A stretch of 64,000 nucleotides of DNA from Mesorhizobium sp. WSM4904 (lineage in GTDB: Bacteria > Pseudomonadota > Alphaproteobacteria > Rhizobiales > Rhizobiaceae). The notes under the pieces are model-generated. The model made no database searches. It worked only from the letters and a program-made list of their open reading frames with translations, and was not told where the DNA came from. Position 1 is the first letter of the stretch. Every line of letters starts with the position of its first letter. The translations under genes and the position numbers were made by a program. Where the stretch lies: contig NZ_CP121354.1 in the NCBI RefSeq assembly GCF_029674545.1, positions 5,837,001 through 5,901,000 on the forward strand, given 5' to 3'. Below are positions 47,482 to 57,032 of the stretch, in pieces.

Positions 47482-49251
47482 TCAAGCGGAGATCAGCGCC
47501 TGGGCGGCTGCAGCAAGGCTCTCGGCGCCGTCGACGACGCGCTCCTTCAGTGCGCGCGTTTCGCCGAGCAGGTTTTCGGCGAAGAAACGGCAGAGCGCGA
47601 TGCGGCCGCGGTCGGCCAGCCCACCTTGCGCCAGATAGGCGCCGCCGGCGGCGAGCGAGATCAGGCGCAGATAGGGCGTGGCGCCGGCCATGGCGGCATC
47701 GGCCTTGCCGTCGTCCATCAGTTTTTGCAGGAAGCGCGTCGCCTCGTCGAGATCGGCAAGCGCGCGGTCGAGATTGTCTGCGGTGTGGCCGAAGCCCGCA
47801 ATGTTGGACGTACGCACGCCATCGGCCACCGCTTTCAACTCGCCGATGTAGCGATGTACATGCTCGCCACCGCCGAGCGGCAGTTTTCGCGAGACGAGGT
47901 CGATCGCCTGGATGCCGTTGGTGCCTTCGTAGATCGGCGCGATGCGGGCGTCGCGATAAAGCGCTGCCGCGCCGGTCTCCTCGATGAAGCCCATGCCGCC
48001 ATGCACCTGCAGCCCAAGCGAAGCGACCTCGACGCCGACATCGGTCGAAAAGGCTTTGGCTAGCGGCGTCAAAAGGTTGGCGCGGTCGCGCCAATTGGCG
48101 GCGGCCTCGCCTTCGCTGACGCGCGCGCGGTCGATGGCGTGCGCGCAGGAATAGCTGATGGCGCGCGCGATCTGGGTCAGCGCCCGCATGGTCAAGAGAT
48201 TGCGCTGCACGTCCGGGTGATGGACGATCGGGGCCATGCCGGATCCGGAATAGTCCGACGCCCTGCCTTGGCGGCGCTCATTGGCATAGGCGATTGCCTT
48301 CTGCGTCGCGGTCTCGGCAACGGCCACGCCCTGCATGCCGACGGCAAGGCGGGCATTGTTCATCATCGTGAACATGCAGGCGAGACCCTTGTTCTCTTCG
48401 CCGATCAGCCAGCCGATGGCGCCTGGCGTCGTGCCCTGAAAGCCGTCGCCGTAAATCATGGTGCAGGTCGGCGAGGCATGGATGCCGAGCTTGTGCTCGA
48501 GGCCAGAACAGAAGACGTCGTTGCGGGCGCCGAGCGAGCCGTCGTCGTCGACCAGGAATTTCGGCACCAGGAACAGCGAGATGCCGCGCGTGCCGGCTGG
48601 TGCGTCGGGCAGCCGCGCCAGCACCAGATGCACGATGTTGTCGGTGAAATCGTGCTCGCCATAGGTGATGAAAATCTTCTGGCCGAAGATGCGGTAGGTA
48701 CCGTCGCCGGCGGGCTCGGCACGCGTGCGCAGCGCCGCGAGGTCGGAACCCGCCTGCGGCTCTGTCAGGTTCATCGTGCCCATCCACTCGCCGGAGACGA
48801 GCTTGGCAAGATATTTTGCCTTCAGCGTTTCGGAGGCATGCTTGTCCAGCGCCTCGACCGCGCCCATGGTGAGCGTCGGGCCGATGCCGAAGGCCATGGC
48901 GGCCGAATTCCACATTTCGAGCGCGGCTACGGCAAGCATGGTGGGCAGGCCCTGGCCGCCGAATTCCTCCGGCCCCGACAGCGCGTTCCAGCCGCCGTCG
49001 ATCCAACGCCGGTAAAGCTCCTTCCAGCCGGGCGGCGTGGTGACTGCGGCGTCCTTGAGCACCGCGCCATGCTCGTCGCCGATCTTGTAGAGCGGCGCGA
49101 CCTCCTCGCCGGCGAAACGGCCGGCCTCGGCCAGGATCGCGTCGACCAGGTCTTCGCCGAGATCGCCGAAGGTGCCGGCATCCAGCGCAGGCTTCAGCCC
49201 GGCCACATGCTTCAGCGTGAAGGCGATGTCTTCGACCGGCGCGCGATACAT
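47482..49251 (-). CDS. Acyl-CoA dehydrogenase with C-terminal extension (DmdC-like)
   Basis: The 589-residue protein starts MYRAPVEDIAFTLKHVAGL, typical of the long acyl-CoA dehydrogenases related to 3-methylmercaptopropionyl-CoA dehydrogenase DmdC. FAD/substrate segments MNLTEPQAGSDLAALRTRA, KIFITYGEHDF and the catalytic-glutamate region IAPIYEGTNGIQAIDLVSRKL are present. Fatty acid or sulfur-compound oxidation cannot be separated by sequence alone. It pairs with the enoyl-CoA hydratase gene. The open frame beyond 49251 is non-conserved. Confidence 0.93.
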   Translation of the reverse strand: MYRAPVEDIAFTLKHVAGLKPALDAGTFGDLGEDLVDAILAEAGRFAGEEVAPLYKIGDEHGAVLKDAAVTTPPGWKELYRRWIDGGWNALSGPEEFGGQGLPTMLAVAALEMWNSAAMAFGIGPTLTMGAVEALDKHASETLKAKYLAKLVSGEWMGTMNLTEPQAGSDLAALRTRAEPAGDGTYRIFGQKIFITYGEHDFTDNIVHLVLARLPDAPAGTRGISLFLVPKFLVDDDGSLGARNDVFCSGLEHKLGIHASPTCTMIYGDGFQGTTPGAIGWLIGEENKGLACMFTMMNNARLAVGMQGVAVAETATQKAIAYANERRQGRASDYSGSGMAPIVHHPDVQRNLLTMRALTQIARAISYSCAHAIDRARVSEGEAAANWRDRANLLTPLAKAFSTDVGVEVASLGLQVHGGMGFIEETGAAALYRDARIAPIYEGTNGIQAIDLVSRKLPLGGGEHVHRYIGELKAVADGVRTSNIAGFGHTADNLDRALADLDEATRFLQKLMDDGKADAAMAGATPYLRLISLAAGGAYLAQGGLADRGRIALCRFFAENLLGETRALKERVVDGAESLAAAAQALISA

Positions 49252-49391
49252 GTCTGCTGCTCCTCCTCCATTCCGGCCATTCGATCGTAGGACCTCAGCC
49301 GCGGCGAAACCATCCACCTTTGGGTCGGCTCGCCGCTTCCTTTTTACGTAAACGTCAAACTTTGTCACGCGGATTTTGCAAGCGTAGACTT

Positions 49392-49570
49392 CGTCATCCA
49401 CGGGCGGAGCGGGAGCGCAGCGGACGCGTAGACCCGAGGATCCATTCCGTAACCTCGCGCGAGGGGCTCGGCGGAGCGGAATTCTGGACCATGGAAGCGC
49501 CTCAACGTCACGGAATGGATTCTATGGTCTGCGCGCGTCGCTTCGCTCCTTGCTCCGCCATAGAATGATG
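49392..49570. repeat. Composite palindromic element, copy C
   Basis: It starts CGTCATCCACGGG and ends ATAGAATGATG, with inner arms GGATCCATTCCGTAAC / GTCACGGAATGGATTC. The right arm has TATGGTCTGCGCGCGTCGC as in copy A. It lies 140 bases upstream of the acyl-CoA dehydrogenase start and just before the zinc-ribbon-like small protein gene. Confidence 0.85.
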
Positions 49571-49686
49571 AAATCGCGAAGGCCATGGCCAACGTTCTAG
49601 GCTGCAATACCGCTCAAAATTTCTACGACGAATTGCACTCGGCTGGTATGATCCGCCGATTGCAGACCAAAGCGAACCGGAACTCC

Positions 49687-49923
49687 ATGCTTGCCAGACC
49701 TGACGCCTATCGCTGCATCGAATGTGGCCTCCCCTACCGGGCCGCGGGCTTCTGGTATCATGAGGGCAAGATGGAGCATGGACCGGCCTACTGGACGGAC
49801 CGCGGCATATTGTGCTCGCCGCAATGCTCGCTGGCGCATCACAAGAAGCGCGCCGCCGAAGGCACGCTGCCGCGGGAGCCGGCGCCCGATCCGTTCGAGA
49901 TCCAGTCGCTGTTCCGGCGCTGA
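49687..49923 (+). CDS. Small zinc-ribbon-like protein of unknown function
   Basis: The 78-residue protein has two cysteine pairs, CIECG and CSPQC, spaced about 33 residues apart and separated by aromatic residues (FWYHEGKMEHGPAYW), fitting a zinc ribbon. I start at the ATG at 49687, preceded by CCGGAAC. In-frame ATGs at 49585 and 49648 would give 112 or 91 residues. No partner genes suggest a role. Confidence 0.72.
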   Translation: MLARPDAYRCIECGLPYRAAGFWYHEGKMEHGPAYWTDRGILCSPQCSLAHHKKRAAEGTLPREPAPDPFEIQSLFRR

Positions 49924-50000
49924 GCGCCCCCTCGGCTTTGAAAGCACTTCCTTAACCATAGCGGTTCAGGATCATCCCCTGGTCAGTGGGGACACCCTGA

Positions 50001-51161
50001 TTGAAAAAGCCGGCGCGCCCTCTTCGCCGCCTGGCGCTTCTCGCGGCTGCGATGGTGCTGGGCACGGCGGCAAAGGCCTCGGATTTCTCCGAGCCCTGGA
50101 AGCATGCCGACCGCGCGCTGGTCATCGACGCCTACGAATACAATTCCATCGACTGGGCCGAGCTTGCCACCGACAAGCGCATCGTCGGTTTCATCAACAA
50201 GGCCTCCGACGGGCTGCCGCCGCCCTATTTCTGCTTCGGCGGCGAGACCGACGTCAAACTCTGCAAGGCGTTGTGGAAGCGCTACGCCGTGACGCGCGAG
50301 CTTTTTCAGACTCGCAAGGTGGTGGCCAAGGCACTCGGCCTGAAATGGGGCGCCTATCACCTCGCCCGTCCCGGCAATCCGGTCGAGCAGGCCAACAATT
50401 TCGTCGATTTCGCCGAGCCGGCGCCGGACGACCTTATAGCCCTCGACATCGAGGGCATCGATTCGACGCAATGGATGTCGCTCGAGGACGCGGAAGAATT
50501 CGTGCGCCAGGTGCACCGACGCCTCGGCCGCTTCCCGGTGCTCTACTCGAACGGCAGGACCGCCCAGTATATCGCCGACAACCGTTATACCTACCGGCTG
50601 CTGTCCAGGTTGCCGCTCTGGTACGCGCGCTACAAGCCGGACATCGACGTGCATTTCCCGATGGGCAACTGGCAAGGCTACGCGCTCTGGCAGTTCTCGG
50701 CGAAGGCCAATTGCGGTCGCTCCAGCTGCCCCTATCGCGTGCCGGGCACGCCCAACGACATCGATGTAAACGTCGCGCCGATGAAAGCCGATGAATTGCG
50801 CCAGCAGTGGGCCTTCGGCGGTCTGATCGACGTGCCGCCCGATTACCTCGCCTCGATCCCGGTGCCGATAACGCGCGAAGCGGGCCTCGCAGGCAAGGTT
50901 ACCATCACCTACGCCGATGTGGCGACGCCGCCGACCTTCGAGGAACTGGTGGCGGTGCTTGGCGCGCGCTGGGAGAAATTCCGCGACGGGTTCCGCATGC
51001 CGGTGGTGAAGACCGTGCCGCAGCGCCCGAGCTTCGGCATCGTCCAATATGTCGCCTGGATGCGGGCCGCACGGCGCACGCCTGAACAGCTCGACGCCGC
51101 CTTCGCCGCAGCCGACCCCGTCAACACCGCATCGACGGCGCTCGACCACCGCAGGCAGTAG
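50001..51161 (+). CDS. GH25-family lysozyme-like exported protein
   Basis: The 386-residue product has a signal peptide (cleaved near TAAKASDFS) and a GH25 barrel: VIDAYEYNSIDW with an early Asp, FINKASDG, WGAYHLARPGNPVEQANNFV, IALDIEGID (DxE catalytic pair), VLYSNGRTAQYI and WQGYALWQFS. GH25 enzymes cleave peptidoglycan between NAM and NAG. The C-terminal 110 residues (after about 275) are not part of the barrel. The start is a TTG at 50001. A role in wall remodelling or secretion is a family-level guess. Confidence 0.85.
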   Translation: MKKPARPLRRLALLAAAMVLGTAAKASDFSEPWKHADRALVIDAYEYNSIDWAELATDKRIVGFINKASDGLPPPYFCFGGETDVKLCKALWKRYAVTRELFQTRKVVAKALGLKWGAYHLARPGNPVEQANNFVDFAEPAPDDLIALDIEGIDSTQWMSLEDAEEFVRQVHRRLGRFPVLYSNGRTAQYIADNRYTYRLLSRLPLWYARYKPDIDVHFPMGNWQGYALWQFSAKANCGRSSCPYRVPGTPNDIDVNVAPMKADELRQQWAFGGLIDVPPDYLASIPVPITREAGLAGKVTITYADVATPPTFEELVAVLGARWEKFRDGFRMPVVKTVPQRPSFGIVQYVAWMRAARRTPEQLDAAFAAADPVNTASTALDHRRQ

Positions 51162-52037
51162 TCAGCGATGATTGCCCAGGCTGGCATACATGCCGGTGGT
51201 GCGGAACTGCGTCGGCGTGATGCCGTAGCAGTGGCGAAAGACTTTGGAGAAGTAATTCGCATCCTCGAAGCCGCACAGCACGGCGACCTCCTTGACCGGC
51301 AGGAAATCCGCTTTGGTCAGCAGTTTGGCGGCGCGCTGCAGCCTTTGCTGCAGGACGAATTCGGCGGGCGGCAATCCTTCGCTCTCGGCGAAGCAACGCG
51401 AGAAATGGGCGCGGCTGAGGCCGCTGATCCCGACCAGCTCCGCCACCGGCAGCGGCTTGTCGAGATTGGCGTTGATGTGATCGATCACCGGCTGCATCGC
51501 GCTCTGCTTCTCGGCGAAGGAGTGCGAGCCGAAGACATCGTCATAGAGCGCCATCGCCGCCTCATAGGCGATCGCCGACGCCGCGCCCGGCGAGGCGGCG
51601 CCCTTGATGAGGCGCAGGCTGCAATCGGCGAGGTGATCGACAGTCGCCGGCTGCAGCCGGAGGACGGGGCCTGAGACGCTGAGGATCGATTTGTGGATGC
51701 GCAGCGCCTCCTCGCCGTTCATCGATATCCAGAAATATTCCCAGCGGTCGCCTCTGGCCAGCCAGTAGCGATGGTTGTGCGGCACCAGCACCAGCAGCGT
51801 GTCGTTCGCCTGCAGTCGGTAGTTGCGGCTCTCGTAGCGCAGCTGCCCGGTGCCGCTGATCGTATGCTGGAGCACCGTGAACGGGGTCTGGCCGCGCTTG
51901 CGCCCGTCCCAATCGTAGGTCTCGTCCTCGCGCACCTCGTAGCCGGTGCTGGTCGGCATGGCATGCAGGCGCTGGCGTCCGCGCGGCAGCGAGATCGTCC
52001 GCATCAACTTTCCGTTCGCGATCAGGTCCTGCAGCAC
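51162..52037 (-). CDS. agpT: AraC-family regulator, AgpT-like
   Basis: The 291-residue protein has an N-terminal cupin-like sensor domain (SGTGQLRYESRNYRLQANDTLLV) and C-terminal double helix-turn-helix (LPVAELVGISGLSRAHFSRCFAES...VKEVAVLCGFEDANYFSKVFRHCYGITP). It is divergent from the first GH4 gene, 217 bases apart. In Sinorhizobium, AgpT is the AraC-type activator of the alpha-galactoside operon, and gene order here matches. Symbol assigned by context. Confidence 0.88.
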   Translation of the reverse strand: MLQDLIANGKLMRTISLPRGRQRLHAMPTSTGYEVREDETYDWDGRKRGQTPFTVLQHTISGTGQLRYESRNYRLQANDTLLVLVPHNHRYWLARGDRWEYFWISMNGEEALRIHKSILSVSGPVLRLQPATVDHLADCSLRLIKGAASPGAASAIAYEAAMALYDDVFGSHSFAEKQSAMQPVIDHINANLDKPLPVAELVGISGLSRAHFSRCFAESEGLPPAEFVLQQRLQRAAKLLTKADFLPVKEVAVLCGFEDANYFSKVFRHCYGITPTQFRTTGMYASLGNHR

Positions 52038-52053
52038 AAAATTACCCTCGAAA

Positions 52054-52102
52054 GCATAATCCTTCTCTGGCCGCGCCTTCGAATAAGCGCATAATCCGGC
52101 TC
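52054..52102. promoter_or_regulatory. Direct repeats in agpT-agaL intergenic region (candidate operator)
   Basis: Two copies of GCATAATCCNNCTC lie at 52054-52067 and 52089-52102, 35 bases apart. The end of the second (AATCCGGCTC, 52093-52102) recurs in inverse orientation as GAGCCGGATT at 52151-52160. AraC-type regulators often bind direct repeats, so these are candidate AgpT sites. This is inference. Confidence 0.5.
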
Positions 52103-52254
52103 CTCAAGAACGGGAAAGACCCGCGGTCGAGGAGCGGGCGGGAGGAGAAAGAGCCGGATTTCCGGCTCGAAATGGCGAGCACGCATGCTGGCGTGCGGCC
52201 ATGTCCTCCCTTGTTGCTCCTTGCCTAGCATTCGATTGGATCGAGGTGAAGGTG

Positions 52255-53721
52255 ATGAGCTTCAAAATCGCTATTATCGGCGCCGGCAGCGTCGGATTCA
52301 CCAAGAAGCTGTTCACCGACATTCTGTGCGTGCCCGAATTCAAGGACATCGAATTCGCGCTGACCGACATCAGCGAGCACAATCTCGGGATGATCAAGGC
52401 GATCCTCGACCGGATCGTCGAGGCGAACAAACTGCCGACCAAGGTGACGGCGACGACCGACCGCCGCAAGGCGCTGGAGGGCGCGCGCTACGTCATCAGC
52501 TGCGTGCGCGTCGGCGGCCTCGAGGCCTATGCCGACGACATCCGCATTCCGCTGAAATATGGCATCGACCAGTGCGTCGGCGACACGATCTGCGCCGGCG
52601 GCATCCTCTATGGCCAGCGCAACATCCCGGTGATCCTCGATTTCTGCAAGGACATCCGCGAGGTCGCCGACACCGGTGCCAAGTTCCTCAACTACGCCAA
52701 CCCGATGGCGATGAACACCTGGGCCGCGATCGAATACGGCAAGGTCGACACGGTCGGTCTCTGCCATGGCGTGCAGCACGGCGCCGAGCAGATCGCCGAG
52801 GTCCTCGGCGCGAAATCGCCCGGGGAACTCGACTATGTCTGTTCGGGCATCAACCACCAGACCTGGTTCATCGAACTGCGGCTGAACGGCCGGCCGATCG
52901 GCAAGGACGAGCTGGTCGCCGCCTTCGAGGCGCATCCGGTCTATTCGAAGCAGGAAAAGCTGCGCATCGACGTGTTGAAGCGCTTCGGCGTCTATTCGAC
53001 CGAAAGCAACGGCCATCTGTCGGAATATCTGCCCTGGTACCGCAAGCGCCCCGACGAGATCACGCGCTGGATCGACATGTCGGACTGGATCCACGGCGAG
53101 ACCGGCGGCTACCTTCGCTACTCGACCGAGACCCGCAATTGGTTCGAGACGGAATATCCGCAGTTCCTCGAAGCGGCGTCGAAGCCGATCGACCCCGCAA
53201 AACGCTCCAACGAACATGCCAGCCACATTCTGGAGGCGCTGGAGACCAACCGCGTCTATCGCGGCCATTTCAACGTCAAGAACAACGGCGTGATCGCCAA
53301 CCTGCCGCAGGATGCCATCATCGAATCGCCCGGCTTCGTCGACCGCTTCGGCATCAACATGGCCGCCGGCATCACGCTGCCCGAAGCCTGCGCCGCCACC
53401 TGCATGGCTTCGATCAACGTCCAGCGCATGTCGGTGCATGCGGCGATCGCCGGCGACATCGACCTACTGAAGCTCGCGGTGCTGCACGACCCGCTGGTCG
53501 GCGCGGTGTCGACGCCGGAGGAGGTCTGGCAGATGGTCGACGAGATGGTCGTCGCCGAAGCCGCCTGGCTGCCGCAATACGCGCATGCCGTTCCGGCGGC
53601 GAAGGAGCGGCTTGCGAAATCGAAGGTCAAGACCCGCGAATGGGCGGGTGCGGCGCGGCGAAGCGTGCGCTCGATCGAGGAACTGCGCGCCGAAAAGGCG
53701 GCGCTGAAACAGGCCGGCTGA
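52255..53721 (+). CDS. agaL1: GH4 family glycosidase (alpha-galactosidase, first of two)
   Basis: The 488-residue protein has the GH4 Rossmann start FKIAIIGAGSVGFTKKLF, NPMAMNTWA, the metal/substrate region GLCHGVQHG, and SGINHQTWF with the metal-binding Asn-His. GH4 enzymes need NAD and Mn and act on sugars inside the cell. The C-terminal 45 residues after about 440 are a charged tail. The ATG at 52255 is the conserved start. The 18 residues upstream have no match. It heads the operon for an ABC transporter and a second GH4. Confidence 0.88.
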   Translation: MSFKIAIIGAGSVGFTKKLFTDILCVPEFKDIEFALTDISEHNLGMIKAILDRIVEANKLPTKVTATTDRRKALEGARYVISCVRVGGLEAYADDIRIPLKYGIDQCVGDTICAGGILYGQRNIPVILDFCKDIREVADTGAKFLNYANPMAMNTWAAIEYGKVDTVGLCHGVQHGAEQIAEVLGAKSPGELDYVCSGINHQTWFIELRLNGRPIGKDELVAAFEAHPVYSKQEKLRIDVLKRFGVYSTESNGHLSEYLPWYRKRPDEITRWIDMSDWIHGETGGYLRYSTETRNWFETEYPQFLEAASKPIDPAKRSNEHASHILEALETNRVYRGHFNVKNNGVIANLPQDAIIESPGFVDRFGINMAAGITLPEACAATCMASINVQRMSVHAAIAGDIDLLKLAVLHDPLVGAVSTPEEVWQMVDEMVVAEAAWLPQYAHAVPAAKERLAKSKVKTREWAGAARRSVRSIEELRAEKAALKQAG

Positions 53722-53824
53722 AAACTCGGCGCGGGTCGCGCGCACAGGAGGCACGTCCGACCGCTTCAGCCGTCCCGAAACAAGAGGCGGGCAGCAACAG
53801 ACGTCCAACAACTGGGAGGAGACA

Positions 53825-55909
53825 ATGAGGACCTTACGCAGAATTGGCATTGCCGCCGGACTGACGCTCGGCGTTTCGGTTCTAGCACTCAACGCTTTCG
53901 CATCCGAGCCGACGATCCCGCCCGAGCCGGCGACGTTTCCGGCCGAAGGCAAGATCCATTATGTGCCGCGCGACTCCATCCTGGAGTTCAAGGCGCTGCC
54001 CGAATATCACGAGCCGGACTGGGTGACGGAGAAATACGTCAAGACCGGCAAGCTGCCGCCGGTCAAGGACAGGCTGCCGAAGGAACCGCTGGTCTTCAAG
54101 ACCGGCAACATGCCGGATGGCATCGGCGTCTATGGCGACACGATGCGCCATGTCATCGGCGGCAGGCCGGAAGGCTGGAACTACGGCGCCGGCCAGACGC
54201 AAGGCTGGGGCGGCATCGACATCGGCCTCTCCGAATGCCTGACGCGCACGGCGCCGCTGTTCCAGGTCGAAGCGAAGGACACCGAGCCGCTGCCGAACCT
54301 CGCCAGGAGCTGGGAGTGGTCGAAGGACGGCCACAACCTCACCATGCATCTGATCGAGGGCGCCAAATGGTCGGACGGGGTGCCCTTCAACGCCGACGAC
54401 GTCATGTTCTACTGGGACGACGAGGTCGTCGACCCGAACGTTTCGCCGTTGAACGGCGCGACGCCGGAAACCTTCGGCGTTGGCACGACGCTGAAGAAGA
54501 TCGACGACTACACCGTCGAATGGACCTTCAAGGAAGCGTTCCCGAAGCAGTATCTCTATGCGATGGCCTACGGCACCTTCTGCCCAGGTCCCGCGCACAT
54601 ATTGAAGCCGCAGCACCCGAAATATTCGAAGAACACCTACGACCAGTTCAAGAACGCCTTCCCGCCGGAATTCATGAACATGCCGGTGATGGGCGCCTGG
54701 GTGCCGGTCGAATACCGGCCGGACGACATCATCGTCATGCGGCGCAATCCCTACTATTGGAAAGTCGACGAGAAGGGTAACCAGCTGCCCTATCTCAACG
54801 AGCTGCAATACAAGCTCTCGACCTGGGCCGACCGTGACGTACAGGCGGTGGCAGGCTCCGGCGACTTCTCCAACCTCGAGCAGCCGGAAAACTTCGTCGC
54901 CTCGCTGAAGCGCGCCGCCGAGAAGAACGCGCCGGCGCGGCTCGCCTTCGGTCCGCGCCTCATCGGCTACAATCTGCGCTTCAACTTCTCCGCCAATGGC
55001 TGGGGCAATCCGGACGAGCGCGGCCAGGCGCTGCGCGAGCTCAACCGCAACGAGGATTTCCGCAAGGCCGTCACCATGGCGCTCAACCGCAAGGCGCTGG
55101 GCGACTCGCTGGTCAAGGGGCCGTTCACCGCCATCTATCCGGGCGGCTTTTCGTCCGGCACCAGCTTCTATGACCGCAAGTCGACCGTCTACTATCCGTT
55201 CGACCTCGAAGGCGCCAAGGCCGAGCTCGCCAAGGCCGGCCTCAAGGATACCGACGGCGACGGCTTCGTGAACTTCCCGGCCGGCACAGCCGGCGGCAAG
55301 AATGTCGAGATCGTGATGCTGGTCAACAACGACTACACCACCGACAAGAGCCTTGCCGAAGGCGTCGTCGCGCAGATGGAGAAGCTTGGACTGAGGATTG
55401 TGCTCAACGGGGTCAACGGCACGCAGCGCGACGCCGCCGAATATTCCGGCCGCTTCGACTGGCTGATCCGGCGCAACGACACCGAGCTCACTTCCGTGGT
55501 GCAGAACACCGAGCAGCTCGCCCCTGTCGGTCCGAAGACCAGCTGGAACCACCGCGCGCCGGAAAGCGGCGAGGTCGACCTGATGCCCTTCGAGAAGGAC
55601 CTTGTCGACATCGTCAACAAATTCGTCTCGACGCAGGACAATGACCGGCGCGCCAGCCTGATGAAAGACTTCCAGAAGATCTCGACCGTGCATGTCTACA
55701 ATGTCGGCCTGACCGAATATCCGGGCGCGTTGATCATCAACAAGCGCTTCTCGAACATTCCGCAGGGAACGCCGATCTTCATGTTCAACTGGGCCGAAGA
55801 TTCGATCGTCCGCGAACGCGTCTTCGTCGCGGCCGACAAGCAGGCCAAGTATGAGCTCTTTCCCCAGGAACTTCCGGGCAAGCCTGGAGAGAAGGGACCG
55901 ATGGATTAA
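53825..55909 (+). CDS. agpA: ABC transporter substrate-binding protein (peptide/alpha-galactoside class)
   Basis: The 694-residue exported protein (signal peptide to about NAFASEP) is a family 5 solute-binding protein, longer than most (about 530), with an N-terminal extension of about 70 residues. The conserved LPNLARSWEWSKDGHNLTMHL and DVMFYWDDEVVDPNV segments are present. In Sinorhizobium the peptide-type AgpA binds melibiose and raffinose. Gene order here supports the same. A GGGAGGAG site lies before the ATG. The 103-base gap from the previous gene holds no gene. Confidence 0.9.
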   Translation: MRTLRRIGIAAGLTLGVSVLALNAFASEPTIPPEPATFPAEGKIHYVPRDSILEFKALPEYHEPDWVTEKYVKTGKLPPVKDRLPKEPLVFKTGNMPDGIGVYGDTMRHVIGGRPEGWNYGAGQTQGWGGIDIGLSECLTRTAPLFQVEAKDTEPLPNLARSWEWSKDGHNLTMHLIEGAKWSDGVPFNADDVMFYWDDEVVDPNVSPLNGATPETFGVGTTLKKIDDYTVEWTFKEAFPKQYLYAMAYGTFCPGPAHILKPQHPKYSKNTYDQFKNAFPPEFMNMPVMGAWVPVEYRPDDIIVMRRNPYYWKVDEKGNQLPYLNELQYKLSTWADRDVQAVAGSGDFSNLEQPENFVASLKRAAEKNAPARLAFGPRLIGYNLRFNFSANGWGNPDERGQALRELNRNEDFRKAVTMALNRKALGDSLVKGPFTAIYPGGFSSGTSFYDRKSTVYYPFDLEGAKAELAKAGLKDTDGDGFVNFPAGTAGGKNVEIVMLVNNDYTTDKSLAEGVVAQMEKLGLRIVLNGVNGTQRDAAEYSGRFDWLIRRNDTELTSVVQNTEQLAPVGPKTSWNHRAPESGEVDLMPFEKDLVDIVNKFVSTQDNDRRASLMKDFQKISTVHVYNVGLTEYPGALIINKRFSNIPQGTPIFMFNWAEDSIVRERVFVAADKQAKYELFPQELPGKPGEKGPMD

Positions 55910-55932
55910 GCTTTACCTCCCTGACGAAGACA

Positions 55933-55960
55933 GTCCGGCCGCGTTGCGGCGCGGCCGGAC
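55933..55960 (+). terminator. Perfect 11-bp hairpin between the binding-protein and permease genes
   Basis: Arms GTCCGGCCGCG (55933-55943) and CGCGGCCGGAC (55950-55960) with a six-base loop lie 24 bases after the binding-protein stop. No T-tract follows, so partial termination or mRNA 3' protection of the binding-protein message is more likely than full stop. This is a common way to raise binding protein over permease levels. Confidence 0.65.
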
Positions 55961-56023
55961 AAACGGAACCTCCGAACGCACCCCGAGGGAGCGACCGGCC
56001 CAGAAGAAGGAAGCGGACCGTCC

Positions 56024-57031
56024 ATGCTGCGATTCCTGCTCATGCGCATAGCGTCGGCGATTCCTGTCCTCGCCATTTTGAGCCTCGTCACCTTCGCCAT
56101 CATCCAGGCACCGCCCGGCGACTATGCCGACTACATCAAATCGCAGCTCATCAACCAGGGCGGGGCCTCCTACGCCGAGGCCGACGCGCAGGCCCAGGCC
56201 TACCGGAAAGAACACGGCCTCGATAAGCCGCTGCCCGTCCAGTATCTCAACTGGATCGGCGGCATCGTCACCCGCGGCGATTTCGGCTACAGCCTCTATT
56301 ACAACAAGCCGGTCGCCGATGTGGTGGGCGAGCGCCTGCCGCGCACGCTGCTCCTGGCGCTGGTCTGCCATCTGCTCGCGTCGGTGCTGGGCATCAGCTT
56401 CGGCATATGGGCGGCGACCCGGCAATATTCCTGGATCGATTCGACACTCTCGGCCATCTCCTTCCTCGGCATGACGGTGCCGCGCTTCCTGATGGCGCTG
56501 ATCATCGTCTATCTCTTGGTCTTCCAGTTCAACGTGTCGGAGATCGGCTCGTTCTTCTCGCCGCAATATGGCGGCGCACCATGGTCGTGGGCGAAGTTCG
56601 TCGACCTCGTCAAGCATGTCTGGCCGGTTGTGGCGATCGCTACCTTCGGCGGGCTCGCCTACAACATGCGCGTCATGCGCGGCAATCTGCTCGACACGCT
56701 CAACGCGCAATATGTCGAGACGGCGAAAGCCAAGGGATTGACCGGCGGCGCCGTCGTCATGCGCCACGCGGTGCCCAATGCGCTGCATCCCTTGGTCATG
56801 TATCAGGGGGTGGTGCTGCCCTACATGCTGACCGGAGAGATCGAGACGGCGATCATCTTCGCGCTGCCCACCGTCGGGCCGGCGATCGTCGGCTCTATGG
56901 CGGTGGGCGACGTCTATGTGACGGCGACCTTCATGATGGTGCTGTCGGCGACGCTGATCGTCGGCAACATCATCGCCGACATGCTGCTCGCGCTGCTCGA
57001 CCCGCGCGTGCGCCAGTTCGGGGAGCACTGA
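56024..57031 (+). CDS. agpB: ABC transporter permease (DppB-like)
   Basis: The 335-residue protein has six hydrophobic helices and the peptide-permease type B N-terminus (LMRIASAIPVLAILSLVTFAI). The EAA loop segment is in ETAKAKGLTGGAVVMRHAVPNALHPLV. It pairs with the next gene to form the membrane channel. The stop and the next ATG are separated by one base. Confidence 0.92.
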   Translation: MLRFLLMRIASAIPVLAILSLVTFAIIQAPPGDYADYIKSQLINQGGASYAEADAQAQAYRKEHGLDKPLPVQYLNWIGGIVTRGDFGYSLYYNKPVADVVGERLPRTLLLALVCHLLASVLGISFGIWAATRQYSWIDSTLSAISFLGMTVPRFLMALIIVYLLVFQFNVSEIGSFFSPQYGGAPWSWAKFVDLVKHVWPVVAIATFGGLAYNMRVMRGNLLDTLNAQYVETAKAKGLTGGAVVMRHAVPNALHPLVMYQGVVLPYMLTGEIETAIIFALPTVGPAIVGSMAVGDVYVTATFMMVLSATLIVGNIIADMLLALLDPRVRQFGEH

Positions 57032-57032
57032 G

